Positions 18,046-24,545 of a stretch of DNA of 60,143 nucleotides are shown piece after piece; position 1 is the stretch's first letter; each line of letters opens with the position of its first letter. The notes under the pieces were generated by a model. The model saw nothing but the letters and a program-made list of their open reading frames with translations. It was not told the DNA's origin and searched no databases. Source of the DNA: Candidatus Eisenbacteria bacterium (GTDB lineage Bacteria; Eisenbacteria; RBG-16-71-46; SZUA-252); assembly GCA_005893275.1 (NCBI GenBank), contig VBOW01000070.1, positions 1 through 60,143 of the forward strand. Reading direction: 5' to 3'. Made by a program: the position numbers and the translations under genes.

Positions 18046-18270
18046 GATCACGGAAACGCGAACTTTTGGGGTTCGCGGTGAAGATAGCGGCCCCGGTGGC
18101 GCGAGCTGCCGGGGCCTTCTTCTATCTGTGCACCAGGACACGGCTTGGCGCGACGCGGTGGCCCTAGTTGGGCAGTTGGCGGCCGGATGGCCTGTTGGTG
18201 CTCACCTCGAGCACTTGCGCCCGGCAGGGCCCGTCAGCCACAATGCGGCTCTCTTGATCTCTGGCTCTCT
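18040..18270 (+). repeat. Two-hairpin dispersed element, copy 1 (at tRNA-Asn 3' end)
   Basis: Shares its layout and many blocks with 46403-46632. Order: GAGCCAGATCAC; hairpin 1 CGCGAAC (18057-18063) / GTTCGCG (18071-18077); AGATAG; hairpin 2 GGCCCCGG (18089-18096) / CCGGGGCC (18109-18116) followed by TTCTTCTAT; a diverged middle; then the conserved block CCACAATGCGGCTCTCTTGA to CTCTGGCTCTCT. Hairpin 2 can act as tRNA-Asn terminator. The function of the far end is unknown. Confidence 0.75.
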
Positions 18271-18658
18271 GCCCAAACACACGAATCACCTGGTCGCCAG
18301 GAGTCCTAACGCTTAACGCTCCGGGTCATGCCCAACGACCTTGCCAAGGATATTCGGTACACGAATAAGGGGCGGCAAGGGGATGGGTTCCCATGTGAGA
18401 TCCGCCTCGATTTTCTCGACGCAACGAAGACCCCCCGGAGCCAACCTCACGAATCCATCCATGGGTGATATCCGGCACGGATTGGGATCCAGCGGCTGAG
18501 CGTGGCGAGGAGAACCAGCTCGAGAACGAGCGCCGCGAGAGGTACACCCAGCACATGCTTGGCAGAATTCAGGGTGAGCTCCACAAGTCCATCCTGGTGC
18601 GTGAGGGTCGTCTTGTGCGAAAGCCGGCCCCATAGTCAACCCTTTGACTGGACGAGGA
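18271..18658. other. Non-coding stretch
   Basis: No open frame in either strand resembles a protein. Short frames here have no ribosome-binding site and no recognisable domain. It separates the tRNA-linked repeat from an IS3-type remnant and looks like decayed insertion-target DNA. Confidence 0.5.
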
Positions 18659-18952
18659 TGAACCGCCCCGGGATTGCCGGAGGCTCCATTCCTTGAGAGA
18701 ATGGAGTCATGGCACGAACGAGCAGGTTTTCCCCGGAGGTCCGGGACCGTGCGGTGCGAATGGTCCTGGAGCATGCAGAGGAATACGGATCACAGTGGGC
18801 GGCGATCAAGTCGATCGCCGAGAAGATCGGCTGCGCGCCGGAGACGTTGCGCAGCTGGGTAAGGCAGGGAGAGCGTGCTGCTCATTCTCGCGCTCGAGCT
18901 GCTTCAATCGTGCCCGCTCGTCGGTGGTCAGGCCCGGCCCCTTGCCGGCGTC
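18659..18952 (+). mobile_element. IS3-family remnant: truncated orfA with inverted inner part
   Basis: The left side starts TGAACCGCCCCGGGATTGCC, typical of one IS3-family end. The orfA frame (ATG 18709) reads [20 protein letters not shown], then a HTH ending ETLRSWVRQ at about 18868. The expected continuation ([23 protein letters not shown]) is present on the opposite strand at 18952-18873. So the middle of orfA has been inverted in place and orfB is missing. Not functional. Confidence 0.75.
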
Positions 18953-19003
18953 AGAGGACCGTGAAGAAGGTCTCGCTCATCGCGTGAACACCAGTGGTGT
19001 GAG

Positions 19004-19624
19004 ATGAAGCGCAAGCGCGTTGGCATCCTCGTCTTCCCCAACGTCGAGGTGCTCGACTTCTGCGGCCCGTACGAGGTCTTCTCCGTAGCCCGTCTCGGTG
19101 AAGAGCGGCGCTGCGAGGAGTCCTCGCCCTTCGAGGTCCTTCTGCTTGCCGAGAGTGCTGACCCCGTGGTGGCAACCGGGGGGCTGCGCGTTATTCCCGA
19201 CGCGACGCTTGAGACCTGTCCGCCCCTCGACATCCTCGTCGTGCCGGGCGGATGGGGAACGCGCAAGGAGATCAGCAACCAGCGTGTGTTGACGTGGATC
19301 GCGAACCGCGCGAAGGAGGTCGAGACACTCACATCGGTCTGCACTGGCGCCATGCTGCTCGGGCAGGCAGGATTGCTCGATGGACGGCGGGCGACCACGC
19401 ACTGGCGCTCGCTCGACTGGATGCGACGGTCCTTCCCGGCTGTCACGGTGGAAGACAAGTTTCACGTCGTCGAGGACGGCCAGGTGCTAACGTCCGCTGG
19501 GATCTCAGCCGGTATCGACATGGCGCTGCTCGTGATCGCCCGCTACTTCGGCGATGTAGTCGGTCGAGCGACGGCGCGCCACATGGAATATCCGTTTCCG
19601 GACGACAATGGCCGGCGTGTCTGA
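19004..19624 (+). CDS. DJ-1/PfpI-family protein, isonitrile-hydratase-like
   Basis: 206 residues. It begins KRVGILVFPNVEVLDFCGPY and has the glutaminase-like Rossmann fold with the nucleophile elbow TLTSVCTGAMLLG (Cys near residue 113), followed by DGRRATTHW (His near 133) and SAGISAGIDMALLVIARY. This pattern is shared by InhA-type isonitrile hydratases and by N-terminal domains of AraC-type regulators; no DNA-binding domain follows here, so it is the stand-alone type. Substrate unknown. No good ribosome-binding site apart from GTGAGATG overlapping the start. Confidence 0.85.
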   Translation: MKRKRVGILVFPNVEVLDFCGPYEVFSVARLGEERRCEESSPFEVLLLAESADPVVATGGLRVIPDATLETCPPLDILVVPGGWGTRKEISNQRVLTWIANRAKEVETLTSVCTGAMLLGQAGLLDGRRATTHWRSLDWMRRSFPAVTVEDKFHVVEDGQVLTSAGISAGIDMALLVIARYFGDVVGRATARHMEYPFPDDNGRRV

Positions 19625-19855
19625 GGCCGCGCCGGTTGCTGATGCGGGCGGGTGCCGTCCAGATTCACGTCCGTGATTTCGAGCACGACCCCGACCGGTC
19701 GGCGCATCATCGATCTCACTTACGAGTCCCGAACCGACGCTGCGCCGAGCGCATGCCCGTTGTGCCGCGAGAGGAACTCCTCAGCGCGTTTCGCCGCCAG
19801 CATTTCCCCGATGGTCGCGGCGCCGAGCGTCGGGAGCGCGGATTGTAGGTTCACG

Positions 19856-20000
19856 CTAGTGTGATGTCCCAGCGACGGCTTTACAAAGTCGTTCGATCTT
19901 TTCGAGGATAGGGTCGGCCGTGGCGGTCCAGTCGAAGGGTCGGCCACGGCGGTTGTGGTGTTGTGCGAAGCGATCGATCTTGGCCACGAGGATCACGGCA
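19856..20000 (-). pseudogene. IS630-type transposase C-terminal remnant
   Basis: The minus strand reads AVILVAKIDRFAQHHNRRGR then PFDWTATADPILEKIERL before a stop, close to the conserved end of IS630-family transposases (…FIxxYNxxAKPFxWTxT…). No catalytic DDE part is seen nearby, in any frame. The sequence between 19625 and 19855 has no recognisable gene. Confidence 0.6.
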
Positions 20001-20113
20001 AGCCCGAAGTCTCCTCGGCACGGTATACCGTGAGCGCTGCGAATTACCGATTTCAACTGGAGGTGTGCGCCTAATGCACATCCGTTTGGGCGGCCATTCC
20101 GCGCGTCGCCGTT

Positions 20114-20506
20114 TCAATCTGTCCGTTGAACAAGTTGGATGGGATTGTCATCCGGATCAGCGATCCAAGCAGCGTGCAGCTTGCCGTCAAGAAAGTCATG
20201 GGCAGGAGAGAGAACAGGCGCGCCCTTAGCAACTAAGTCGTTCAATGCGGCATCAGTGTCGTCGGTCCAAAGGACGATTTCGATCCAGCGCCCTTCTCCC
20301 ACCGGTCGAAGGCCGTGGTGTTTTTTGGCGGCCTCCACTGTCGCGATTCCGAGGTTGAACCCATCCTTCGTGAGTTCGATATGGACCGGTTCGCCTGACG
20401 CCGGAGTGCGAAAAGACTCAACAAAGCCGAGTTCCGAATAGAATGCCACCGCCCGAGAAGGATCGCGCGAGTAGAGATTTATCATTGGAGCTCTAAAGGT
20501 GGGCAT
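20114..20506 (-). CDS. VOC-family (glyoxalase-like) protein
   Basis: 130 residues from the ATG at 20506, which has GGAAGG about 10 nt upstream. Motifs: INLYSRDPSRAVAFYSELGF, VHIELTKDGFNLGIATVEAA, RWIEIVLWTDDTDAALNDLV and HAAWIADPDDNPIQLVQ, ending with the typical DPDGNPIQL-like strand. Substrate unknown. The frame continues open upstream of 20506 but that part lies antisense to the neighbouring membrane-protein region and is not coding. Confidence 0.85.
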   Translation of the reverse strand: MPTFRAPMINLYSRDPSRAVAFYSELGFVESFRTPASGEPVHIELTKDGFNLGIATVEAAKKHHGLRPVGEGRWIEIVLWTDDTDAALNDLVAKGAPVLSPAHDFLDGKLHAAWIADPDDNPIQLVQRTD

Positions 20507-20559
20507 CGTTGCATCCTTCCTTTCCTGCCCCGCACGGCGGCGGGTATACGGATATGTAT

Positions 20560-21060
20560 TTAGGGTGCGTGCAGGTGACCGTCGTAATACCGGCCGACAA
20601 TAATGGTGAGCGGCAGGCCAATGGTGAAGATCAGAATCACCGTCGCCACGACGAGATGGGAGAGCGAGAACGGTCGCGACGGGACGTTGCTGAGCGGCAC
20701 GACCGCCAGGTTCATGACAAGCGACACGAAGATGCCGTAGAGGACCGCGGTGGCCCATTTGCGCTCGGTGACCCTCCCGATCCGCGGATAGACGACAAAG
20801 AAGAACAGCGTCCAGAGGAGCGCGATCGTATAGTGGCATGCGAGGCCGAGCGCGGCCGACGCGGGGCCTTCGTGGAAGGCCCGGACCCCCAAGATGCCGC
20901 TCGCGATTCCCTGCAGGATCCGGGTCGCCGGGACGCCGACGGTGACGCCGTAGTAGACGATCGCTACGAGAATGTCCAGGGTGCCGGCGACGAGCCAGGC
21001 CGCGGCGATCGATCGGAGTACACTGCGGGGCTTCGACGCGCGCTTCTTCGCCTCGCTCAT
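20560..21060 (-). CDS. Four-helix membrane protein of unknown function
   Basis: 166 residues. After a basic start (SEAKKRASKPRSVLRS) there are four hydrophobic segments: AAAWLVAGTLDILVAIVYYG, TIALLWTLFFFVVYP, KWATAVLYGIFVSLVMNLAVV and LVVATVILIFTIGLPLTIIV. The loop RILQGIASGILGVRAFHEGP is amphipathic. It resembles unnamed inner-membrane proteins; I do not assign a function. It is on the same strand as the VOC gene 53 nt downstream and may be cotranscribed. Confidence 0.75.
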   Translation of the reverse strand: MSEAKKRASKPRSVLRSIAAAWLVAGTLDILVAIVYYGVTVGVPATRILQGIASGILGVRAFHEGPASAALGLACHYTIALLWTLFFFVVYPRIGRVTERKWATAVLYGIFVSLVMNLAVVPLSNVPSRPFSLSHLVVATVILIFTIGLPLTIIVGRYYDGHLHAP

Positions 21061-21271
21061 TGCGCGACCGCGTAGCGGGTGGTCGCCGCGACCAAGGCGT
21101 GGTCGAACACCGCTGGTCGTTCGAATTTCGGACTAGTCCGTGCCGCGTACACCGCCACAGTCGGCCTCGTGACCGTGTATCGTAACATTAGTGCATTGGG
21201 CCGCAAGCGCGTTGATCTCGCGATGCCACCGCCACGTGTCGCAGAAGCGCAGCGTGCTGGGAGGGGAATCA

Positions 21272-21769
21272 ATGGAGAGATCAGACGCAATGTCGGTGAT
21301 TTTGTTGTGGCTGTTCGTCATGAATCTCGGTATCGCGTTCGGCGCAGGGCTGTACGAGCACCGAATCGTCGTGTCCAAGTGGATCAGTTTCTCCCGTGAA
21401 ACCGGCGCCCACTGGAATGCCGAAGCCGCCCGTCTGGATGACACCGGGCGAAGGTTCTGGGCGTTCGTCACGACGCTGCCGCTCACGCTGCTTACCCTGG
21501 CAAACCTGCTTGCTGCATGGCGAGCTTCGGGCGCCGTTCGAGGCTGGTGGCTTGCGGCGGGACTTGCTGCACTGCTCGACCGAGTGTTCACTTTCTCCTA
21601 TTTCATACCGACGATGGTCGGGCTGATGGGAGCGACGGATTCACCGAGGTCGGTCTCGGTCGCGACACAGTGGTGGAACCTCAACTTTCTGCGTCACGCG
21701 ATCGTGTTAGGAGCATGGCTGGCCGCTTTGAGGGCGTTCGCATTATTCTATCAACAGCGCGGATCGTGA
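21272..21769 (+). CDS. Small membrane protein, DUF1772-like layout
   Basis: 165 residues from the ATG at 21272 (GGGAGGGG upstream). Four hydrophobic segments: MSVILLWLFVMNLGIAFGAG, FVTTLPLTLLTLANLLAAW, WWLAAGLAALLDRVFTFSYF, FLRHAIVLGAWLAALRAFAL. The loops GLYEHRIVVSKW and WWNLNFLRH recall DUF1772-type membrane proteins, but this is a weak match by eye. Function unknown. Confidence 0.65.
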   Translation: MERSDAMSVILLWLFVMNLGIAFGAGLYEHRIVVSKWISFSRETGAHWNAEAARLDDTGRRFWAFVTTLPLTLLTLANLLAAWRASGAVRGWWLAAGLAALLDRVFTFSYFIPTMVGLMGATDSPRSVSVATQWWNLNFLRHAIVLGAWLAALRAFALFYQQRGS

Positions 21770-21968
21770 GTTGGCTGGCGCTGAGTACGCACTCCGAGAG
21801 AAGCTCGAGAACCGCTACCGAACCAGTCCGGTCTTCGCGGAATCGGGCAACGTGATGGCCCGAGCGCGACTCCCGCGGGCCGCGGATGGAGATGGTGGCG
21901 TAGTCATGGAAGCTCGGATCCTGCGCGTCGAGCGCGCAGTAGAACGATGGCGACGGAGAGCGGTTGTC

Positions 21969-22226
21969 ATGAATTCGAAGTCGCTGATCATGATCGGACT
22001 TGTGGTCGGATCCACCCTTGGAAGCTACGTCCCGACATTGTGGGGTGCCGGCTCGCGGCAAGCTCAAGCTATCTCCAGCCCGCCTCAAGGCCATGCGCCT
22101 CCAAGGCAGGTACCTTGGTTATATGCGCCACCTCAAGACGAGGGCGAAGGCGGAGGTGCGTGCCCTCCGCACGAAGAAGGGGTCAAGGCGGCGATCAAAC
22201 GGGCACGGAAGCTGGCAGGCGGGTAA
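21969..22226 (+). pseudogene. Decayed fusion of the small membrane protein and basic module, copy 1
   Basis: Starts MNSKSLIMIGLVVGSTLGSY, nearly the same as the intact gene at 24223. After WGAG it leaves the membrane protein and enters a copy of the basic module, read in another frame (KLKLSPARLKAMRLQGRYLG, YMRHLKTRAKAEVRALRTKK). A G-run of four at 22179-22182, where the other copies have five, shifts the frame so that the end GVKAAIKRARKLAGG is again in the first frame. A chimera of two genes with a 1-bp deletion; probably not functional. Confidence 0.65.
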
Positions 22227-22238
22227 GGTGAGGAACCA

Positions 22239-23117
22239 ATGGCCATAATCGATAAGCTGAAACTCTGGTGGGACGCGAAGCGGGCATCTGCCGTATCAGC
22301 GCTCGGCCTTGTGCTCACACTTGGGATTGCAGCGGCGGGCTGTGGTTCCAAGCAAGAAACCGCAAAGGGGCAGACCCTCATCGTTTCAAAGCAAGATACC
22401 ATCAAGGGGCAGGTCTTCATCGTCACCCAAGGGCGCGAGAATGTAAAGCTCGGGTTGGTCACGGTAGCCTTATTCTCAGAGGCAGCCGTCCGAGATCACA
22501 TAGCCGCGAGACAAGCAGTGGCGAATGCGAATCGAGCTGCCTTGCCGTCCAAAGTCTCTGAGGCGAAGGCTGCACTCGAGACAGCCCAGGCGAAGTATGA
22601 GAACGCTCTGCGGGTCGCAAATGCCCAAGAGGCAGCGTTCGACAAGAGGTTGGCGGAATATGAGTCAGTGCTCGAGGAGATTCAGGTTGGTAAGGCTGGG
22701 GCCCGAGAGTCTCTCGATAAGCCACCGTCACCGGAATCATTGAGAGTGAGAGCCCATTCAAGTCGGCTGGCCGAGGAGCGGAGCCTCAAAGAAGTGAGAA
22801 GGCGTGCGGGTGCGCTAGTCGCTCTTCAATCGGGCAGCGAGGTTTGGGATTCAGGGGCGTATTATTTCAGCGATCTGCCAATGCCACTTGCCACTGCGCA
22901 GACCGACGCGGACGGAGAATTCCTGATTAAAGTCCCGCCGCAGGGTCATTTCGTTCTAGCTGCCCGCGCACAGCGCCACGTATTCGGTGCCACCGAGGAC
23001 TACTTCTGGCTTGTCCGAATTCCTGAGAATGCAAGGCAAGGCACGAAGATTCTGCTCAGCAATAATACGCTGACGAGAGCAGATTCGCCCCTCTCGCTCA
23101 TCCATACCACGAAGTGA
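22239..23117 (+). CDS. Putative lipoprotein with coiled coil and carboxypeptidase-regulatory-like end
   Basis: 292 residues. Signal segment SALGLVLTLGIAAAGCG with a lipobox-like AAGC near residue 35. Then GQVFIVTQGRENVKLGLVTV, a conserved segment that recurs in several unnamed bacterial proteins, followed by a long Ala/Glu/Lys-rich helix (residues 90-165, coiled coil likely). The C-terminal part (PLATAQTDADGEFLIKVPPQ, GHFVLAARAQR) resembles carboxypeptidase regulatory-like beta domains. Likely periplasmic, anchored. Start with GTGAGGA 6 nt upstream. Function unknown. Confidence 0.7.
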   Translation: MAIIDKLKLWWDAKRASAVSALGLVLTLGIAAAGCGSKQETAKGQTLIVSKQDTIKGQVFIVTQGRENVKLGLVTVALFSEAAVRDHIAARQAVANANRAALPSKVSEAKAALETAQAKYENALRVANAQEAAFDKRLAEYESVLEEIQVGKAGARESLDKPPSPESLRVRAHSSRLAEERSLKEVRRRAGALVALQSGSEVWDSGAYYFSDLPMPLATAQTDADGEFLIKVPPQGHFVLAARAQRHVFGATEDYFWLVRIPENARQGTKILLSNNTLTRADSPLSLIHTTK

Positions 23118-23160
23118 CGTGTCTGACTCCCGGAGATCGGTCCAAAATAGGAGCAGATCT

Positions 23161-23271
23161 GCCTTCTCGATGCTCTGGACGGCGCGACGGGTGAGGGCGG
23201 GTGAGTCGATCTCGGTCCCCGAGCACGCGGAGTACTACGACCGCGGGCTGCACATGGAGATGGTGGCGTAG
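23161..23271 (+). pseudogene. Orphan C-terminal gene fragment
   Basis: An open stretch without a start: AFSMLWTARRVRAGESISVP, EHAEYYDRGLHMEMVA, stop. The ending RG--MEMVA-stop also occurs at about 21879-21906 (GGAGATGGTGGCGTAG), so two tails of one unidentified gene have been left behind. I do not recognise the parent gene. Confidence 0.35.
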
Positions 23272-23763
23272 ATGCCAGTGCTGCCAGACCTTCGAGATCC
23301 GTGCGACGCGTTAGACAAATTGGCAAGGGAGCGCCTTCGAGTACTAGGTGCTACCAATGATGTTGAAATCGTCGATCACTTTCTGAACTTTTGCATTACA
23401 GGCTGGGCTCTCGGTGACTATGTCAAACACGCCTTCCACCTCTTGGGCGCGGCAGAGCAGAACGCCTACTCCGTATGGCTTGGCAACCCCTTGATAGCAG
23501 CGTGTCGCGACATTGCGAATAGAACGAAGCACTTCCAGCTCGACAAGAAAGCTACAACCCGAGAGGTTCGTATTTCCAAGAGGGGCGTCGTAGACGTCTA
23601 TGCGAATGAGAAAGGGGATCTGTTCCCAGAGCTCCGCGAGAACGCTCCAGTCATTGAGGTCGTACTCGATAATGGAACGCATCATGACATGTGGGAGTTC
23701 CTACACGGTGTCATCACTTACTGGGAGAACGATCTGCGGACTCGTGGCTTGGAGTGCCCTTAG
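23272..23763 (+). CDS. Hypothetical protein, helical, unknown
   Basis: 163 residues, starting right after the stop of the fragment before it. The N-terminal half is helical (RDPCDALDKLARERLRVLGA, FHLLGAAEQNAY) and contains the motif PLIAACRDIANRTKHFQLDK, which resembles a conserved 'ADxxNxxKH' segment found in some HEPN-like toxin or hypothetical proteins. The HEPN RNase motif R-x4-6-H is not present in clear form. The C-terminal half is beta-rich. No ribosome-binding site; function unknown. Confidence 0.55.
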   Translation: MPVLPDLRDPCDALDKLARERLRVLGATNDVEIVDHFLNFCITGWALGDYVKHAFHLLGAAEQNAYSVWLGNPLIAACRDIANRTKHFQLDKKATTREVRISKRGVVDVYANEKGDLFPELRENAPVIEVVLDNGTHHDMWEFLHGVITYWENDLRTRGLECP

Positions 23764-23806
23764 GTTGAAGAGAGCTCCCAATTAGTCGTTCGTGAAAGGA
23801 GCCCGA

Positions 23807-24130
23807 ATGCCAAGGGGCGGGAAAAAGGTCTCGATCGGAGGAGAGCTCGTATCAGCGCGCCGGTCACTTCGTGCTTTGGAACAAACGCCGAAGCGGTTGG
23901 CGGCGCAGGTGCGCAACATCGGCCGGAACAATTCCGCCACGCCGAAGGGTAAGCCCTGCCGCAAGCTCAAGTTATTGCCCGCCCGCCTCAAAGCCCTCCG
24001 GCTCCACGGCAAGTACTTGGGCTACCTCCGGCACCTGAAGCCCAAGCAGAAGGCGAAGGTGCGGCGACTGCGTGAGGAGAAGGGGGTCATGGCGGCGATC
24101 AAGCAGGCACGCAAGCTGGCCGGCAGGTAG
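23807..24130 (+). CDS. Basic small protein with repeated 'KGVxAAIxxARKLA' module, copy 2 (intact)
   Basis: 107 residues from ATG 23807, preceded by AAAGGAG six nt upstream. The N-terminal part MPRGGKKVSIGGELVSARRS is basic. The C-terminal 57 residues form the module: RKLKLLPARLKALRLHGKYL, GYLRHLKPKQKAKVRRLREE, KGVMAAIKQARKLAGR. The same module appears in degraded form at 22075-22226, 24142-24212 and 24391-24470. Strongly positive; could bind nucleic acid or be a histone-like or toxin-like element, but I know no function. Confidence 0.6.
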   Translation: MPRGGKKVSIGGELVSARRSLRALEQTPKRLAAQVRNIGRNNSATPKGKPCRKLKLLPARLKALRLHGKYLGYLRHLKPKQKAKVRRLREEKGVMAAIKQARKLAGR

Positions 24131-24141
24131 GAGCGGCGGAG

Positions 24142-24212
24142 GTGCGTGCGTTGCGCCAGCGTCGCGGTGTTTAATGCAGCGATTGCCCACGCCAGTCGCA
24201 AGCTCAGGGGCC
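24142..24212 (+). repeat. Decayed basic module, copy 3
   Basis: Reads AEVRALRQRRGV, then after a frame change NAAIAHASRKLRG: the same ending as in the intact gene just upstream (KAKVRRLREEKGV-MAAIKQARKLAG). It begins only about 12 nt after the intact gene's stop. A short tandem leftover with a frameshift. Confidence 0.55.
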
Positions 24213-24222
24213 AATGATTGCC

Positions 24223-24390
24223 ATGAATTCGAAATCGCTGATCATGATCGGACTTGTGGTCGGATCCATCGTTGGAAGCTACGTTCCGGCTTTGTGGGGC
24301 GCTGGCTGGCTGTCGATCGCCTCCGTTCTAATTGGAGGAATCGGCGGGCTGCTCGGCATTTGGGCCGGCTACAAGGTCTCCCGGCTTTGA
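24223..24390 (+). CDS. Small two-helix membrane protein (55 residues)
   Basis: MNSKSLIMIGLVVGSIVGSY, VPALWGAGWLSIASVLIGGI, GGLLGIWAGYKVSRL, then TGA. Two Gly-rich hydrophobic segments with a short turn suggest a small inner-membrane protein; glycine-zipper spacing (GxxxG-like) is visible. A weak ribosome-binding site (CAGGGG) lies 13 nt upstream; an in-frame ATG at 24214 is an alternative start. A truncated near-copy is at 21969. Similar unnamed small proteins are common in diverse bacteria; function unknown. Confidence 0.65.
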   Translation: MNSKSLIMIGLVVGSIVGSYVPALWGAGWLSIASVLIGGIGGLLGIWAGYKVSRL

Positions 24391-24470
24391 GGAAGGCGGA
24401 GGTGCGGGCCCTCCGTGCGAAGAAGGGGGTCAGAGCAGCGATTGCGCGGGCACGCAAGCTCGCCACCTAG
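24391..24470 (+). repeat. Decayed basic module, copy 4
   Basis: Directly after the small membrane gene: KAEVRALRAKKGVRAAIARA, RKLAT, stop. It has the five-G run (24425-24429) that copy 1 lost. No start codon or N-terminal part is present. Confidence 0.6.
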
Positions 24471-24545
24471 TCACGGTCGCATTTCGTGAAGTTAGGCACC
24501 GGAGATTTCGACTGGCGTATTGCATCCTGGCGCTTCACGGAAGCG

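Noticed and set aside
20509-21075. A 188-residue plus-strand frame antisense to the membrane protein at 20560-21060
   Set aside because: It reads as acidic/Arg-rich shadow text, whereas the minus strand has four clear hydrophobic helices.
23272-23763. HEPN toxin assignment for the hypothetical protein
   Set aside because: The R-x4-6-H catalytic motif is not clear and no antitoxin-like (MNT) gene lies next to it.
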